Assembly: GCF_014199395.1 (NCBI RefSeq)
Contig: NZ_JACIJM010000002.1
Span: 124,001-188,000, forward strand
DNA: 64,000 nt
Direction of reading: 5' to 3'
Origin: Yoonia ponticola
GTDB lineage: Bacteria > Pseudomonadota > Alphaproteobacteria > Rhodobacterales > Rhodobacteraceae
Shown: positions 35,555 through 42,934 of the stretch, piece after piece
Layout: each line of letters starts with the position of its first letter
How positions within the stretch are numbered: the first letter of the stretch is position 1
Program-made: the position numbers and the translations under genes
The notes under the pieces: model-generated
What the model was told of the DNA's origin: nothing
The model's input: only the letters and a program-made list of their open reading frames with translations
Databases searched by the model: none

Positions 35555-37012
35555 TTAAACCCCAGTCGCCGGAATGCCAGACCGCTGCACAGGCCGTGGT
35601 GCTGTCAGTTCTTTCCATGACGACAATGCACGGTTCACGGGTGTGTTGCCTTCGCGTTTCACGAATTTGCCGGAACCTTCTTGGGTCCGGATTTCGCCAT
35701 CGTGGACTGCGACATGGCCGCGTGTGAGGGTGAAGCGCGGTAGGCCTTTGACTTCTTTGCCCTCGAAGACATTGTAATCAATCGCGGATTGCTGGCTGCT
35801 GGCTGTGATTGTTTTGGTTTTTTCAGGATCCCAGACCACGAGATCGGCGTCCGCCCCGACAAGGACCGCGCCTTTTTTCGGGTAGCAGTTTAAGATTTTA
35901 GCGATGTTCGTGGATGTGACGGCCACAAATTCGTTCATCGTCAAACGGCCAGTGTTGACGCCATGCGTCCAGAGCATCGGCATCCGATCCTCAAGCCCGC
36001 CGGTGCCGTTCGGGATTTTTGTGAAGTCGCCAACGCCGTAGCGTTTTTGTTCGGTCGAGAATGCACAATGGTCGGTTGCCACGACGGACAATGTTCCGGC
36101 CTGCAGACCCGCCCAAAGGCTGTCTTGGTGCTGTTTATTCCGGAAAGGCGGGGACATGACGCGGCGGGCGGCGTGGTCCCAATCTTTGTTGAAATACTCG
36201 GATTCGTCGAGCGTGAGGTGCTGGATCAGCGGTTCGCCCCAGACCCGTTTGCCTTGCATTTTCGCGCGGCGGATTGCCTCGTGCGCTTCTTCGCAGGACG
36301 TATGCACGACGTACAGAGGCACGCCCGCCATGTCAGCGATCATGATCGCGCGGTTGGTTGCTTCGCCTTCGACTTGGGTTGGGCGAGAATAGGCGTGTGC
36401 CTCTGGTCCGGTGTTGCCTTCGGCGAGCAGTTTCGCGGAGAGTTCCGCGACGACATCGCCGTTTTCGGCGTGAACCATCGCGATGCCGCCGAGGTCAGCG
36501 AGGCGGTTGAAGGATGCGTATAATTCGTCGTCATTCACCATCAACGCGCCTTTGTACGCGAGGAAGTGTTTGAACGTGTTGATGCCGCGGTCTTTGATGA
36601 CCGATTCCATTTCGTTAAAGACCTGTTCGCCCCACCATGTCACGGCCATATGGAACGAATAGTCACAATTCGCGCGGGTCGATTTGTTGTCCCACATTTG
36701 CAACGCGTCATGCAGGCCTTGGCCCGGTGACGGCAGTGCGAAATCGACAACCATCGTGGTGCCGCCAGCAAGGGCCGCACGCGTGCCGGATTCGAAGTCA
36801 TCCGTTGAATAAGTCCCCATAAACGGCATCTCAAGATGCGTATGGGGGTCGATGCCACCGGGCATGATGTAACAGCCGGTGGCATCAAGTTGTTCGTCGC
36901 CCGTCAGGTTCGCCCCAATTTCGATGATCGTGCCGTTCTCAATCAGCACATCAGCCTTGTAGGTCAGGTCTGCTGTGACAATGGTGCCGTTTTTGATCAC
37001 TTTGGTCGTCAT
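35555..37012 (-). CDS. hydA: Dihydropyrimidinase (D-hydantoinase)
   Basis: A 485-residue cyclic amidohydrolase that opens dihydrouracil and dihydrothymine to N-carbamoyl-beta-amino acids, the second step of reductive pyrimidine breakdown. The metal site HTHLEMP lies near residue 60, the carboxylated lysine in FKHFLAYKG near 150, and HAENGD and HTSCEEA supply further ligands. The start at 37012 is chosen because the sequence MTTKVIKNGTIV is homologous; the frame is open 82 codons upstream without homology. Length is normal. Neighbours are the lipoprotein genes and the importer. Confidence 0.93.
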   Translation of the reverse strand: MTTKVIKNGTIVTADLTYKADVLIENGTIIEIGANLTGDEQLDATGCYIMPGGIDPHTHLEMPFMGTYSTDDFESGTRAALAGGTTMVVDFALPSPGQGLHDALQMWDNKSTRANCDYSFHMAVTWWGEQVFNEMESVIKDRGINTFKHFLAYKGALMVNDDELYASFNRLADLGGIAMVHAENGDVVAELSAKLLAEGNTGPEAHAYSRPTQVEGEATNRAIMIADMAGVPLYVVHTSCEEAHEAIRRAKMQGKRVWGEPLIQHLTLDESEYFNKDWDHAARRVMSPPFRNKQHQDSLWAGLQAGTLSVVATDHCAFSTEQKRYGVGDFTKIPNGTGGLEDRMPMLWTHGVNTGRLTMNEFVAVTSTNIAKILNCYPKKGAVLVGADADLVVWDPEKTKTITASSQQSAIDYNVFEGKEVKGLPRFTLTRGHVAVHDGEIRTQEGSGKFVKREGNTPVNRALSSWKELTAPRPVQRSGIPATGV

Positions 37013-37035
37013 TGGGTTTCTCCTGCGGTTCGGTA

Positions 37036-37317
37036 TTAGGCTTCGGGACAGATCGGATTTGTGCCGTCGAAGGACACAGGCCGGATATCGTCGCCAAAGC
37101 GGTAGAAGTAGCAGCCGTCTTGGATTTTCACGGCGGATGCAGGGATGCCTTCGGGCAGGGCTGCGGAAACTTCGGCTGGGAATGGTTGTGTCGCGGCCAG
37201 AACCGGACCCGGCTCTACGGGCCGTTCTGGCAGTGAAATTACAATCGGGCTTGCGCAAGCAGAGGCCAGAGACACGAAGGACAGAGCAGCAAGTGTTTTG
37301 TATGTGATGGAAAACAT
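37036..37317 (-). CDS. Small lipoprotein, pyrimidine-operon paralog 1
   Basis: A 93-residue predicted lipoprotein with the lipid-attachment cysteine in SLASAC near residue 21. The mature part has the shared signature PxxVxxALPEGIP, then DGCYFY, and a final cysteine. It resembles the two small lipoproteins encoded just upstream (37336-37581 and 37582-37908), so all three arose by duplication. Two conserved cysteines of the mature part probably form a disulfide. Start ATG at 37317; a GTG at 37326 is possible. Confidence 0.7.
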   Translation of the reverse strand: MFSITYKTLAALSFVSLASACASPIVISLPERPVEPGPVLAATQPFPAEVSAALPEGIPASAVKIQDGCYFYRFGDDIRPVSFDGTNPICPEA

Positions 37318-37335
37318 GGGCGTCACTTTCTGAAA

Positions 37336-37581
37336 TTAAGCGTTACATTGGACAGCCGCATCGGGTGCCGCTGTCGTTTCGATCAAAACGAGCTGACCGT
37401 GGGATGGGTAATAGTAGCAGCCATCGCGCTGAAGCACGTTGAAGGCTGGCACATTGTCCGGCAAGGATTGTTCAACCGTCAACGGCACAATCCCGTCCGT
37501 CTGGATAAATCCCTGCGGAGGAAGCGGACGCTGGCACGCGGCCAACGTCCCCATGGCGGTTATGATTACCACCGGATTCAT
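37336..37581 (-). CDS. Small lipoprotein, pyrimidine-operon paralog 2
   Basis: An 81-residue predicted lipoprotein with a clean lipobox (TLAAC near residue 16). The mature part shows the family signature: PLTVEQSLPDNVP, then RDGCYYYP, and a C-terminal cysteine (QCNA). It lies immediately upstream of paralog 1 and its ATG directly abuts the stop codon of paralog 3, indicating one transcript. Confidence 0.65.
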   Translation of the reverse strand: MNPVVIITAMGTLAACQRPLPPQGFIQTDGIVPLTVEQSLPDNVPAFNVLQRDGCYYYPSHGQLVLIETTAAPDAAVQCNA

Positions 37582-37908
37582 CTAGAGCGCAGGATCAAGT
37601 GGCGGCGCATTTGCCGCGATTTGATCAGGTGCGATCACCCCATCGCTGCACACCCAATTACCAGCAGCATCACGCAGCGGACGACCCGTGCGCGGCTCGC
37701 CAGCTTCGATACCAACAGCCCAACACCCGTTCGCTGCCTCAAAGACGAAATCGCGCGGCATACCATCAGGCATAGCTGCTTGGACTTGCGCAGGAAGCGG
37801 CGGCGGTGGTGGCGGAATAGGCACGCCGTTTTCATCAACAGGGCCGGGGGTCAGATCAGCACAGGCCGCAATCAGCGGCAGTACAAGTAGCGGGATCAGA
37901 CGTTTCAT
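37582..37908 (-). CDS. Small lipoprotein, pyrimidine-operon paralog 3
   Basis: A 108-residue predicted lipoprotein (lipobox LIAAC near residue 16). After a proline-rich linker it carries PAQVQAAMPDGMP and ANGCWAVG, then a cysteine near the end, matching the other two paralogs. The extra proline stretch PPPPPPLP could span the periplasm or bind a partner. The gene follows the carbamoylase after a 101-bp spacer that contains nested inverted repeats. Confidence 0.65.
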   Translation of the reverse strand: MKRLIPLLVLPLIAACADLTPGPVDENGVPIPPPPPPLPAQVQAAMPDGMPRDFVFEAANGCWAVGIEAGEPRTGRPLRDAAGNWVCSDGVIAPDQIAANAPPLDPAL

Positions 37909-37940
37909 TATTTTCTCACTTATTCTTGATCATCAACGTG

Positions 37941-37983
37941 GGTCACTGTGGTGAAAGGTGCCACAGTTTACTTGCAAGTGACC
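37941..37983. repeat. Nested, overlapping inverted repeats between carbamoylase and lipoprotein genes
   Basis: GGTCACT (37941-37947) is complementary to AGTGACC (37977-37983), and ACTGTGG (37945-37951) to CCACAGT (37961-37967). The left arms overlap by three bases, so the two stems compete to that extent. It lies inside an apparent operon, and may attenuate or process the transcript; this is an inference. Confidence 0.4.
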
Positions 37984-38009
37984 AGCCCCAGACCAATGTG
38001 TCATCAATA

Positions 38010-39260
38010 TCAGCTTACAATCTCTGCGGTTTCGACAACGGCGTGAAATAACACGTCCGTACCTGCTGCCGCCCATTCTTGGCTGATTTCCTCGGCCTCG
38101 TTGTGGGACAAACCGTCAACGCACGGGCACATCACCATCGCGGTCGGGTACATGCGGTTGATCCAGCAAGCGTCGTGACCCGCGCCGGAAATCAAATCCA
38201 TATGGGAATAGCCCAACCGTTCCGCTGCATTCCGCACGGCCGTGACGCAGGTTTCATCGAAGGTTACGGGGTCGAAACCCCCTACTTTTTTGAAATCAAT
38301 TGTCATGCCCATAGCGTCGACGATGGCCTGTGCTTCGGTTTTGAGCCGCGTTTCCATGTCTTTGATGACGCTTAGATCGGGCGACCGGAAGTCGACGGTA
38401 AAGACAACTTTGCCCGGAATCACGTTGCGCGAGTTCGGGTAGACGTCGATATGGCCCGCAGCACCCACCGCATGAGGCGCATGAGACAGCGCGATTTCTT
38501 CGACCTTTTCGAGAACCCGCGCCATCGCGAGGCCCGCATTTTTGCGCATTGGCATCGGGGTCGATCCGGTGTGCGCGTCCTTACCGGTGATTGTGATTTC
38601 GGTCCAAGACAGGCCTTGACCATGCGTGACGACGCCGATTTGTTTATTTTCGGCCTCTAGGATCGGCCCTTGTTCGATGTGCAGCTCAAAGAATGCATGC
38701 ATTTTGCGTTCGCCGACGGGTTCATCACCCTTCCAACCGATCCGCGCCAGTTCGTCACCGAACTTTTTGCCTTTCGCATCTTCGCGTTCATAGGCCCAAT
38801 CTTGGGTATGAATGCCTGCAAAAACACCGGACGCGAGCATCGCAGGGGCAAAGCGCGTCCCTTCTTCGTTGGTCCAATTGGTCACAACGATGGGGTGCCT
38901 TGTTTTAATGTCGAGGTCGTTCATCGTGCGAATGACTTCTAGACCGCTCAGCACCCCCAGAACGCCGTCGTATTTGCCGCCAGTGGGTTGGGTATCAAGG
39001 TGCGAACCGACATAGACCGGCAGCGCGTCGGGATCTGTACCTTCGCGACGCGCGAACATGTTGCCCATGGTATCAACGCCCATCGTGCATCCGGCAGCGG
39101 TACACCAATCTTGGAACAGGTGCCGACCTTCGCTGTCTTCGTCCGTCACGGTCTGGCGGTTATTGCCGCCCGCGATACCGGGGCCGATCTTAGCCATTTC
39201 CATCAACGTGTCCCACAAACGAGATCCGTTCACTTTGAGATTTTCACCCGGTGCTGGCAT
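38010..39260 (-). CDS. Beta-ureidopropionase-type Zn hydrolase (hydantoinase/carbamoylase family)
   Basis: A 416-residue M20-like amidase that removes the carbamoyl group from N-carbamoyl-beta-alanine or -beta-aminoisobutyrate, the last step of the reductive pathway. Metal ligands are visible in GSHLDTQP, the DGVLGVLSGLE segment, TNEEGTRF, ELHIEQGP and the C-terminal GAGHDACW. The start at 39260 is preceded by GGGGGT; the frame is open to a GTG at 39308 but that region contains the operator. It is the first gene of the long RutR-controlled operon. Confidence 0.88.
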   Translation of the reverse strand: MPAPGENLKVNGSRLWDTLMEMAKIGPGIAGGNNRQTVTDEDSEGRHLFQDWCTAAGCTMGVDTMGNMFARREGTDPDALPVYVGSHLDTQPTGGKYDGVLGVLSGLEVIRTMNDLDIKTRHPIVVTNWTNEEGTRFAPAMLASGVFAGIHTQDWAYEREDAKGKKFGDELARIGWKGDEPVGERKMHAFFELHIEQGPILEAENKQIGVVTHGQGLSWTEITITGKDAHTGSTPMPMRKNAGLAMARVLEKVEEIALSHAPHAVGAAGHIDVYPNSRNVIPGKVVFTVDFRSPDLSVIKDMETRLKTEAQAIVDAMGMTIDFKKVGGFDPVTFDETCVTAVRNAAERLGYSHMDLISGAGHDACWINRMYPTAMVMCPCVDGLSHNEAEEISQEWAAAGTDVLFHAVVETAEIVS

Positions 39261-39286
39261 AGCGACCCCCGTTGCTGCTTGCTTAT

Positions 39287-39302
39287 TTGACCATCTGGTC
39301 AA
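39287..39302 (-). promoter_or_regulatory. RutR operator, perfect consensus
   Basis: TTGACCATCTGGTCAA matches the E. coli RutR box TTGACCAnnTGGTCAA at all 14 defined positions. It lies 27-42 bp upstream of the carbamoylase start and immediately downstream of a candidate promoter, the position of a repressor site. The regulator gene starts 127 bp away on the other strand, so the operator may also control it. Confidence 0.85.
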
Positions 39303-39306
39303 AGAC

Positions 39307-39334
39307 ACGCTAACAGAGGCGGGAAACCAGTCAA
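39307..39334 (-). promoter_or_regulatory. Candidate sigma-70 promoter of the pyrimidine operon
   Basis: On the minus strand TTGACT, 16 bases, TAGCGT. The -35 matches five of six positions, the -10 only three. The RutR box begins just after it, so repressor binding would block transcription initiation. Start site is not directly visible. Confidence 0.35.
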
Positions 39335-39428
39335 GCTTTCTGCTGGCTGCAGCGACAATTGACGAAGAAAGTAGCCTTCGGGCGTAAAAATAGATTCCAT
39401 CGCTTCCTTTTTGTGCAAAGTGTAACCC

Positions 39429-40031
39429 ATGCCCAAGTCAGCCACCCGTATCCAACAGAAAAACCAAGCCGCGATTATGACGGCAGGGTTAGAAGTATTT
39501 TCCCAGTTCGGCTTTCGCGGATCGACATTAGACCAAGTCGCGGACGCGGCTGGCCTGTCGAAGCCAAATTTACTGTATTATTTTCCATCCAAGGACGCGA
39601 TCTACACGGCGCTGTTGGCGCGGTTGTTGGAAAACTGGTTAGAGCCATTGCATCAAATGAACGATGCCGGTGATCCGGTTGAGGAAATCCTGGGCTACGC
39701 CAATCGCAAACTAACCATGAGCCGCGATTTTCCACGCGAAAGCAGGCTGTTTGCGAATGAGATTCTGCAGGGCGCGCCACGCATCAAAGATGTTCTTGCT
39801 GGTGAATTGCGTGCGTTGGTCGAAGCCAAAGCGACGGTTATCAAACGCTGGATTGCTGAAGGTAAGATCAAACCCGTTGATCCTGTTCACCTGATATTCT
39901 CGATCTGGTCATTGACGCAACACTACGCGGATTTCGATGTGCAGGTTCGGGCGATTTTAGGCGACACCGATCCGTTTGATACGGCTGAAACACACTTAAA
40001 TGATGTGTTCCGTCGGCTGCTGACGCCTTAG
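39429..40031 (+). CDS. rutR: RutR-like TetR-family regulator of pyrimidine use
   Basis: A 200-residue TetR-family repressor closely resembling E. coli RutR in both domains. The helix-turn-helix spans about residues 30-58 (ADAAGLSKPNLLYYFPSK), and the ligand-domain block near residues 155-175 (IFSIWSLTQHYADF) corresponds to the IFMIWASTQHYADF block of E. coli RutR. RutR releases DNA on binding uracil or thymine. The gene is divergent from the carbamoylase operon, with the consensus operator between them, and convergent with preA. Confidence 0.9.
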   Translation: MPKSATRIQQKNQAAIMTAGLEVFSQFGFRGSTLDQVADAAGLSKPNLLYYFPSKDAIYTALLARLLENWLEPLHQMNDAGDPVEEILGYANRKLTMSRDFPRESRLFANEILQGAPRIKDVLAGELRALVEAKATVIKRWIAEGKIKPVDPVHLIFSIWSLTQHYADFDVQVRAILGDTDPFDTAETHLNDVFRRLLTP

Positions 40032-40057
40032 CGATCATTTTACCGGATGAGAGGTGT

Positions 40058-40098
40058 CGGCCAGTTTATTGTCATTTTTGCAGACAATAAACTGACCG
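40058..40098. repeat. Long inverted repeat between rutR and preA
   Basis: CGGCCAGTTTATTGTC and GACAATAAACTGACCG are complementary at 15 of 16 positions, separated by 9 bases. Lying between convergent genes it would act as a bidirectional terminator, but neither strand has a following U-tract. The arms are AT-rich and unlike the dispersed repeats elsewhere in the window. Confidence 0.6.
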
Positions 40099-40126
40099 TC
40101 TTGATCTGACGTGTGACGCCTTTGGA

Positions 40127-41431
40127 TTATTCAGCCGCAACTGCGCCTGGATTGTTAGGATGCGTCGTCCAGTTTGCATAGTCGCCCGACACCACTTTAC
40201 CAGTGCGCGGATCAACTTCGCCGGGCTTCATTACTTCCATCGTGATGCAATTTTCCACCGGACAGACATCGACACAGAGATTACACGCAACGCATTCTTC
40301 GTTAATGACGCTGAATGTCCGATCTTCGGACATTGCAATCGCTTGGTGAGATGTATCTTCGCAAGCCGCATAGCAGCGTCCGCACTTGATACAATCGTCT
40401 TGGCTGATCACGGCTTTGGCAACGTAATTCAGATTTAAATACTGCCAATCGGTGACATTCGGCACCGCCATGCCGACAAAATCTGACGTGTTCGTGTGGC
40501 CTTTTTCGTCCATCCACTGCGACAAGCCGCTGATCATTTCTTCAACGATCTTAAAGCCATACGTCATCACAGCTGTACAAACTTGAACATTGCCACAGCC
40601 CAGCGCCATATATTCAGCCGCGTCGCGCCACGTGGTCACGCCACCGATGCCGGACATTGGCAGGCCTTGCGTTTCAGGGTTACGCGCGATTTCGGAAACC
40701 ATCGACATCGCGATTGGTTTCACCGCAGGACCGCAGTAGCCGCCGTGCGTGCCTTTGCCATCGATGGTTGGCTCAGGGGCCATGGAATCGAGGTTCACAG
40801 ACGTGATCGAGTTGATCGTATTGATCAAGCTAACCGCATCTGCACCGCCGCGTTTCGCTGCCGCTGCCGGCAGGCGAATGTCGGTAATGTTGGGCGTCAG
40901 TTTTACGATGACAGGTTTGCTGTAGTACTGCTTGCACCAGCGCGTCACCATTTCGATATATTCTGGCACCTGTCCGACGGCACTGCCCATGCCGCGTTCG
41001 GCCATGCCGTGCGGGCAACCAAAGTTCAGTTCGATCCCGTCGGCGCCGCAATCTTCGACCAATGGCAGGATCGCTTTCCACGCCTCTTCTTCGCAAGGCA
41101 CCATGATCGACGCGATAATCGCGCGATCTGGGTAGTCCGCTTTGACGCGTTTGATTTCTTCGAGGTTCATGAACAGGTCTCGGTCTGTGATCAATTCGAT
41201 ATTGTTCAGACCTAGCAAGCGCCGATCTGCGCCATAAATCGCGCCGTAGCGTGGGCCGTTGACGTTCACGACTGGCGGCCCTTCGGACCCAAGCGTTTTC
41301 CAAACCACGCCACCCCAGCCGGCCTCGAAGGCGCGGCGGACGTTATATTCTTTGTCAGTCGGTGGTGCCGAAGCCAGCCAGAACGGGTTTGGGGTTTTGA
41401 TACCTAAAAAATCTGTTGTGAGATCAGCCAT
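40127..41431 (-). CDS. preA: NAD-dependent dihydropyrimidine dehydrogenase subunit PreA
   Basis: A 434-residue flavo-iron-sulfur protein. The N-terminal FMN barrel has LNFGCPHGM with the active cysteine near residue 140; the C-terminal domain carries two 4Fe-4S motifs, CIKCGRCYAAC and CVACNLCVDVC. With PreT it reduces uracil and thymine to the 5,6-dihydro forms, the first step of the pathway. Its ATG overlaps the preT stop by one base. Confidence 0.93.
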   Translation of the reverse strand: MADLTTDFLGIKTPNPFWLASAPPTDKEYNVRRAFEAGWGGVVWKTLGSEGPPVVNVNGPRYGAIYGADRRLLGLNNIELITDRDLFMNLEEIKRVKADYPDRAIIASIMVPCEEEAWKAILPLVEDCGADGIELNFGCPHGMAERGMGSAVGQVPEYIEMVTRWCKQYYSKPVIVKLTPNITDIRLPAAAAKRGGADAVSLINTINSITSVNLDSMAPEPTIDGKGTHGGYCGPAVKPIAMSMVSEIARNPETQGLPMSGIGGVTTWRDAAEYMALGCGNVQVCTAVMTYGFKIVEEMISGLSQWMDEKGHTNTSDFVGMAVPNVTDWQYLNLNYVAKAVISQDDCIKCGRCYAACEDTSHQAIAMSEDRTFSVINEECVACNLCVDVCPVENCITMEVMKPGEVDPRTGKVVSGDYANWTTHPNNPGAVAAE

Positions 41432-42774
41432 TACGAAGCACCTCCCATGAGGGTTGCGTGAATATCCATCGCCGCATCACGGCCTTCAGCCACAGCGGTC
41501 ACGGTCAAATCGTCGCCGCCAGCGGCACAATCGCCACCAGCCCAAACTTTGGCATTGCTGGTTTTTCCTGTCTCAGAGACAGCGATTTTACGGCCGTCCA
41601 GTGCAAGGCCACCGTCCGTGGTCAGTGTCTGACCAATGGCGCGGAATACTTGATCTGCTTCCAGCTTCACGGTTTCGCCGGTGCCTTTCAGGCCCGTGCC
41701 GTCGTCGTGAGTGTATTCAAGTTCGATAAATTCAACGTAGTTTTCATCGTCAGCGTGCAAGGCTTTTGGCTGGACGTTGAACATCAGATTCACGCCTTTG
41801 GATGCGGCAAGGTCTTGTTCGTATGTGCTGGCACCCATCGCATCGCGTCCGCGACGGTAGGCGATTGTGACATTCAACGCGCCCAATAATTTGGACTGCA
41901 CAGCCGCATCAACGGCCGTCATCCCGCCGCCGATCACAACGACATTACGGCCAACGGGCAGCTCGGTAAGATCGCTAGCCTGACGCAGATGCGCGATGAA
42001 GCGGACCGCATCAAAAACACATTCCTGATCATCACCCGGCACACCGAGCGCATTCACACCGCCCAGTCCGACGCCCATGAAGACCGCGTCATGGTTGGCG
42101 ACCAGTTCATCAAGTTGAAAGCTTTCACCAAGAATTTGCCCATGATGGAAAGTAATCCCGCCGATACCCATCAGCCATGCGACTTCTTTCGCGGCGAAGT
42201 CGTCGGTGGATTTATAGGCGGCGATCCCGAATTCGTTCAGCCCGCCTGCTTTGCCTTTGGCATCCAGTAGACTGACGTCGTGACCCAACATCGCAAGACG
42301 GTGCGCACAAGCAAGACCCGCAGGCCCCGCGCCCAGAACCGCGACCCGTTTTCCGGTAGGTGCGGCACGTTCAAACGGGTGGCTGTTCTTAGCCATCGCC
42401 GTGTCGGTTGCATACCGCTGAAGCCTGCCGATTTCGACAGGTTTGCCTTCGGCGGTTTCGCGTACACAGGCTTGTTCACACAGATCTTCGGTCGGACACA
42501 CACGGGCGCACATGCCGCCGAGGATGTTTTGATCAAAAATCGTTTCGGCTGCGGAATCTGGCGTTCCGGTCGAGATCTGCCGAATGAACAGCGGAATGTC
42601 GATTGAGGTCGGACATGCCGTGACGCAGGGCGCATCATAGCAGAAATAGCAGCGATCCGCCGCGACGGCAGCCTCGTGCGGCGCATAAGGCGCATGCAAG
42701 TCCTTGAAGTTTTCTGCGATCTCGTCAGCGGGCAAACGACCTACTGCGATACCGGGAGTCAATGGGGTGGCCAT
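41431..42774 (-). CDS. preT: NAD-dependent dihydropyrimidine dehydrogenase subunit PreT
   Basis: A 447-residue GltD-like oxidoreductase subunit. It has an N-terminal cysteine-rich cluster (CYFCYDAPCVTACP), the FAD motif LGAGPAGLACAHRLAMLG near residue 126, and the NAD motif VIGGGMTAVDAA near 272. It passes electrons to PreA. The start at 42774 follows GAGAGTT; the frame is open 36 codons upstream through the operator region and is not conserved. Heads the preT-preA operon. Confidence 0.92.
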   Translation of the reverse strand: MATPLTPGIAVGRLPADEIAENFKDLHAPYAPHEAAVAADRCYFCYDAPCVTACPTSIDIPLFIRQISTGTPDSAAETIFDQNILGGMCARVCPTEDLCEQACVRETAEGKPVEIGRLQRYATDTAMAKNSHPFERAAPTGKRVAVLGAGPAGLACAHRLAMLGHDVSLLDAKGKAGGLNEFGIAAYKSTDDFAAKEVAWLMGIGGITFHHGQILGESFQLDELVANHDAVFMGVGLGGVNALGVPGDDQECVFDAVRFIAHLRQASDLTELPVGRNVVVIGGGMTAVDAAVQSKLLGALNVTIAYRRGRDAMGASTYEQDLAASKGVNLMFNVQPKALHADDENYVEFIELEYTHDDGTGLKGTGETVKLEADQVFRAIGQTLTTDGGLALDGRKIAVSETGKTSNAKVWAGGDCAAGGDDLTVTAVAEGRDAAMDIHATLMGGAS

Positions 42775-42826
42775 GGGCAACTCTCTGTCTATCCTGATTT
42801 GAGTTGAGCTTGGCACAGAAAATTTT

Positions 42827-42842
42827 TTTATCAAATGGTAAA
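42827..42842 (-). promoter_or_regulatory. Degenerate RutR-like operator upstream of preT
   Basis: TTTATCAAATGGTAAA matches the RutR consensus at 11 of 14 defined positions, including the TGG core half and both outer TT/AA ends. It lies 53-68 bp upstream of preT, whose product is in the same pathway as the genes behind the perfect site at 39287-39302. Probably a weaker site for the same repressor. Confidence 0.55.
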
Positions 42843-42870
42843 TTTTAGGCGGAATGAAAACAGAGGCCTG

Positions 42871-42900
42871 CGCCGGAGGCAAAAGTGGATGCCTCCGGCG
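42871..42900 (-). terminator. Strong hairpin after the Gfo/Idh/MocA gene
   Basis: CGCCGGAGGC pairs perfectly with GCCTCCGGCG over a 10-nt loop. It lies 35 bp beyond the stop of the sugar dehydrogenase (transcribed on the minus strand) and just before the preT promoter region. There is no adjacent U-tract, but it would insulate the two units. Its right arm is the head of dispersed repeat copy 3. Confidence 0.55.
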
Positions 42901-42924
42901 GGAGTTGTTCTGGCGAAATGAAGG
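42885..42924 (+). repeat. Dispersed intergenic repeat, copy 3
   Basis: GTGGATGCCTCCGGCGGGAG followed by TTGTTCTGGCGAAATGAAGG. The head matches copy 2 (30421-30464, minus strand) over GGATGCCTCCGGCGGG; the tail is divergent from the other copies, keeping mainly the spacing and the final AAxGAAG. Confidence 0.5.
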
Positions 42925-42934
42925 AGTGGGCCGC

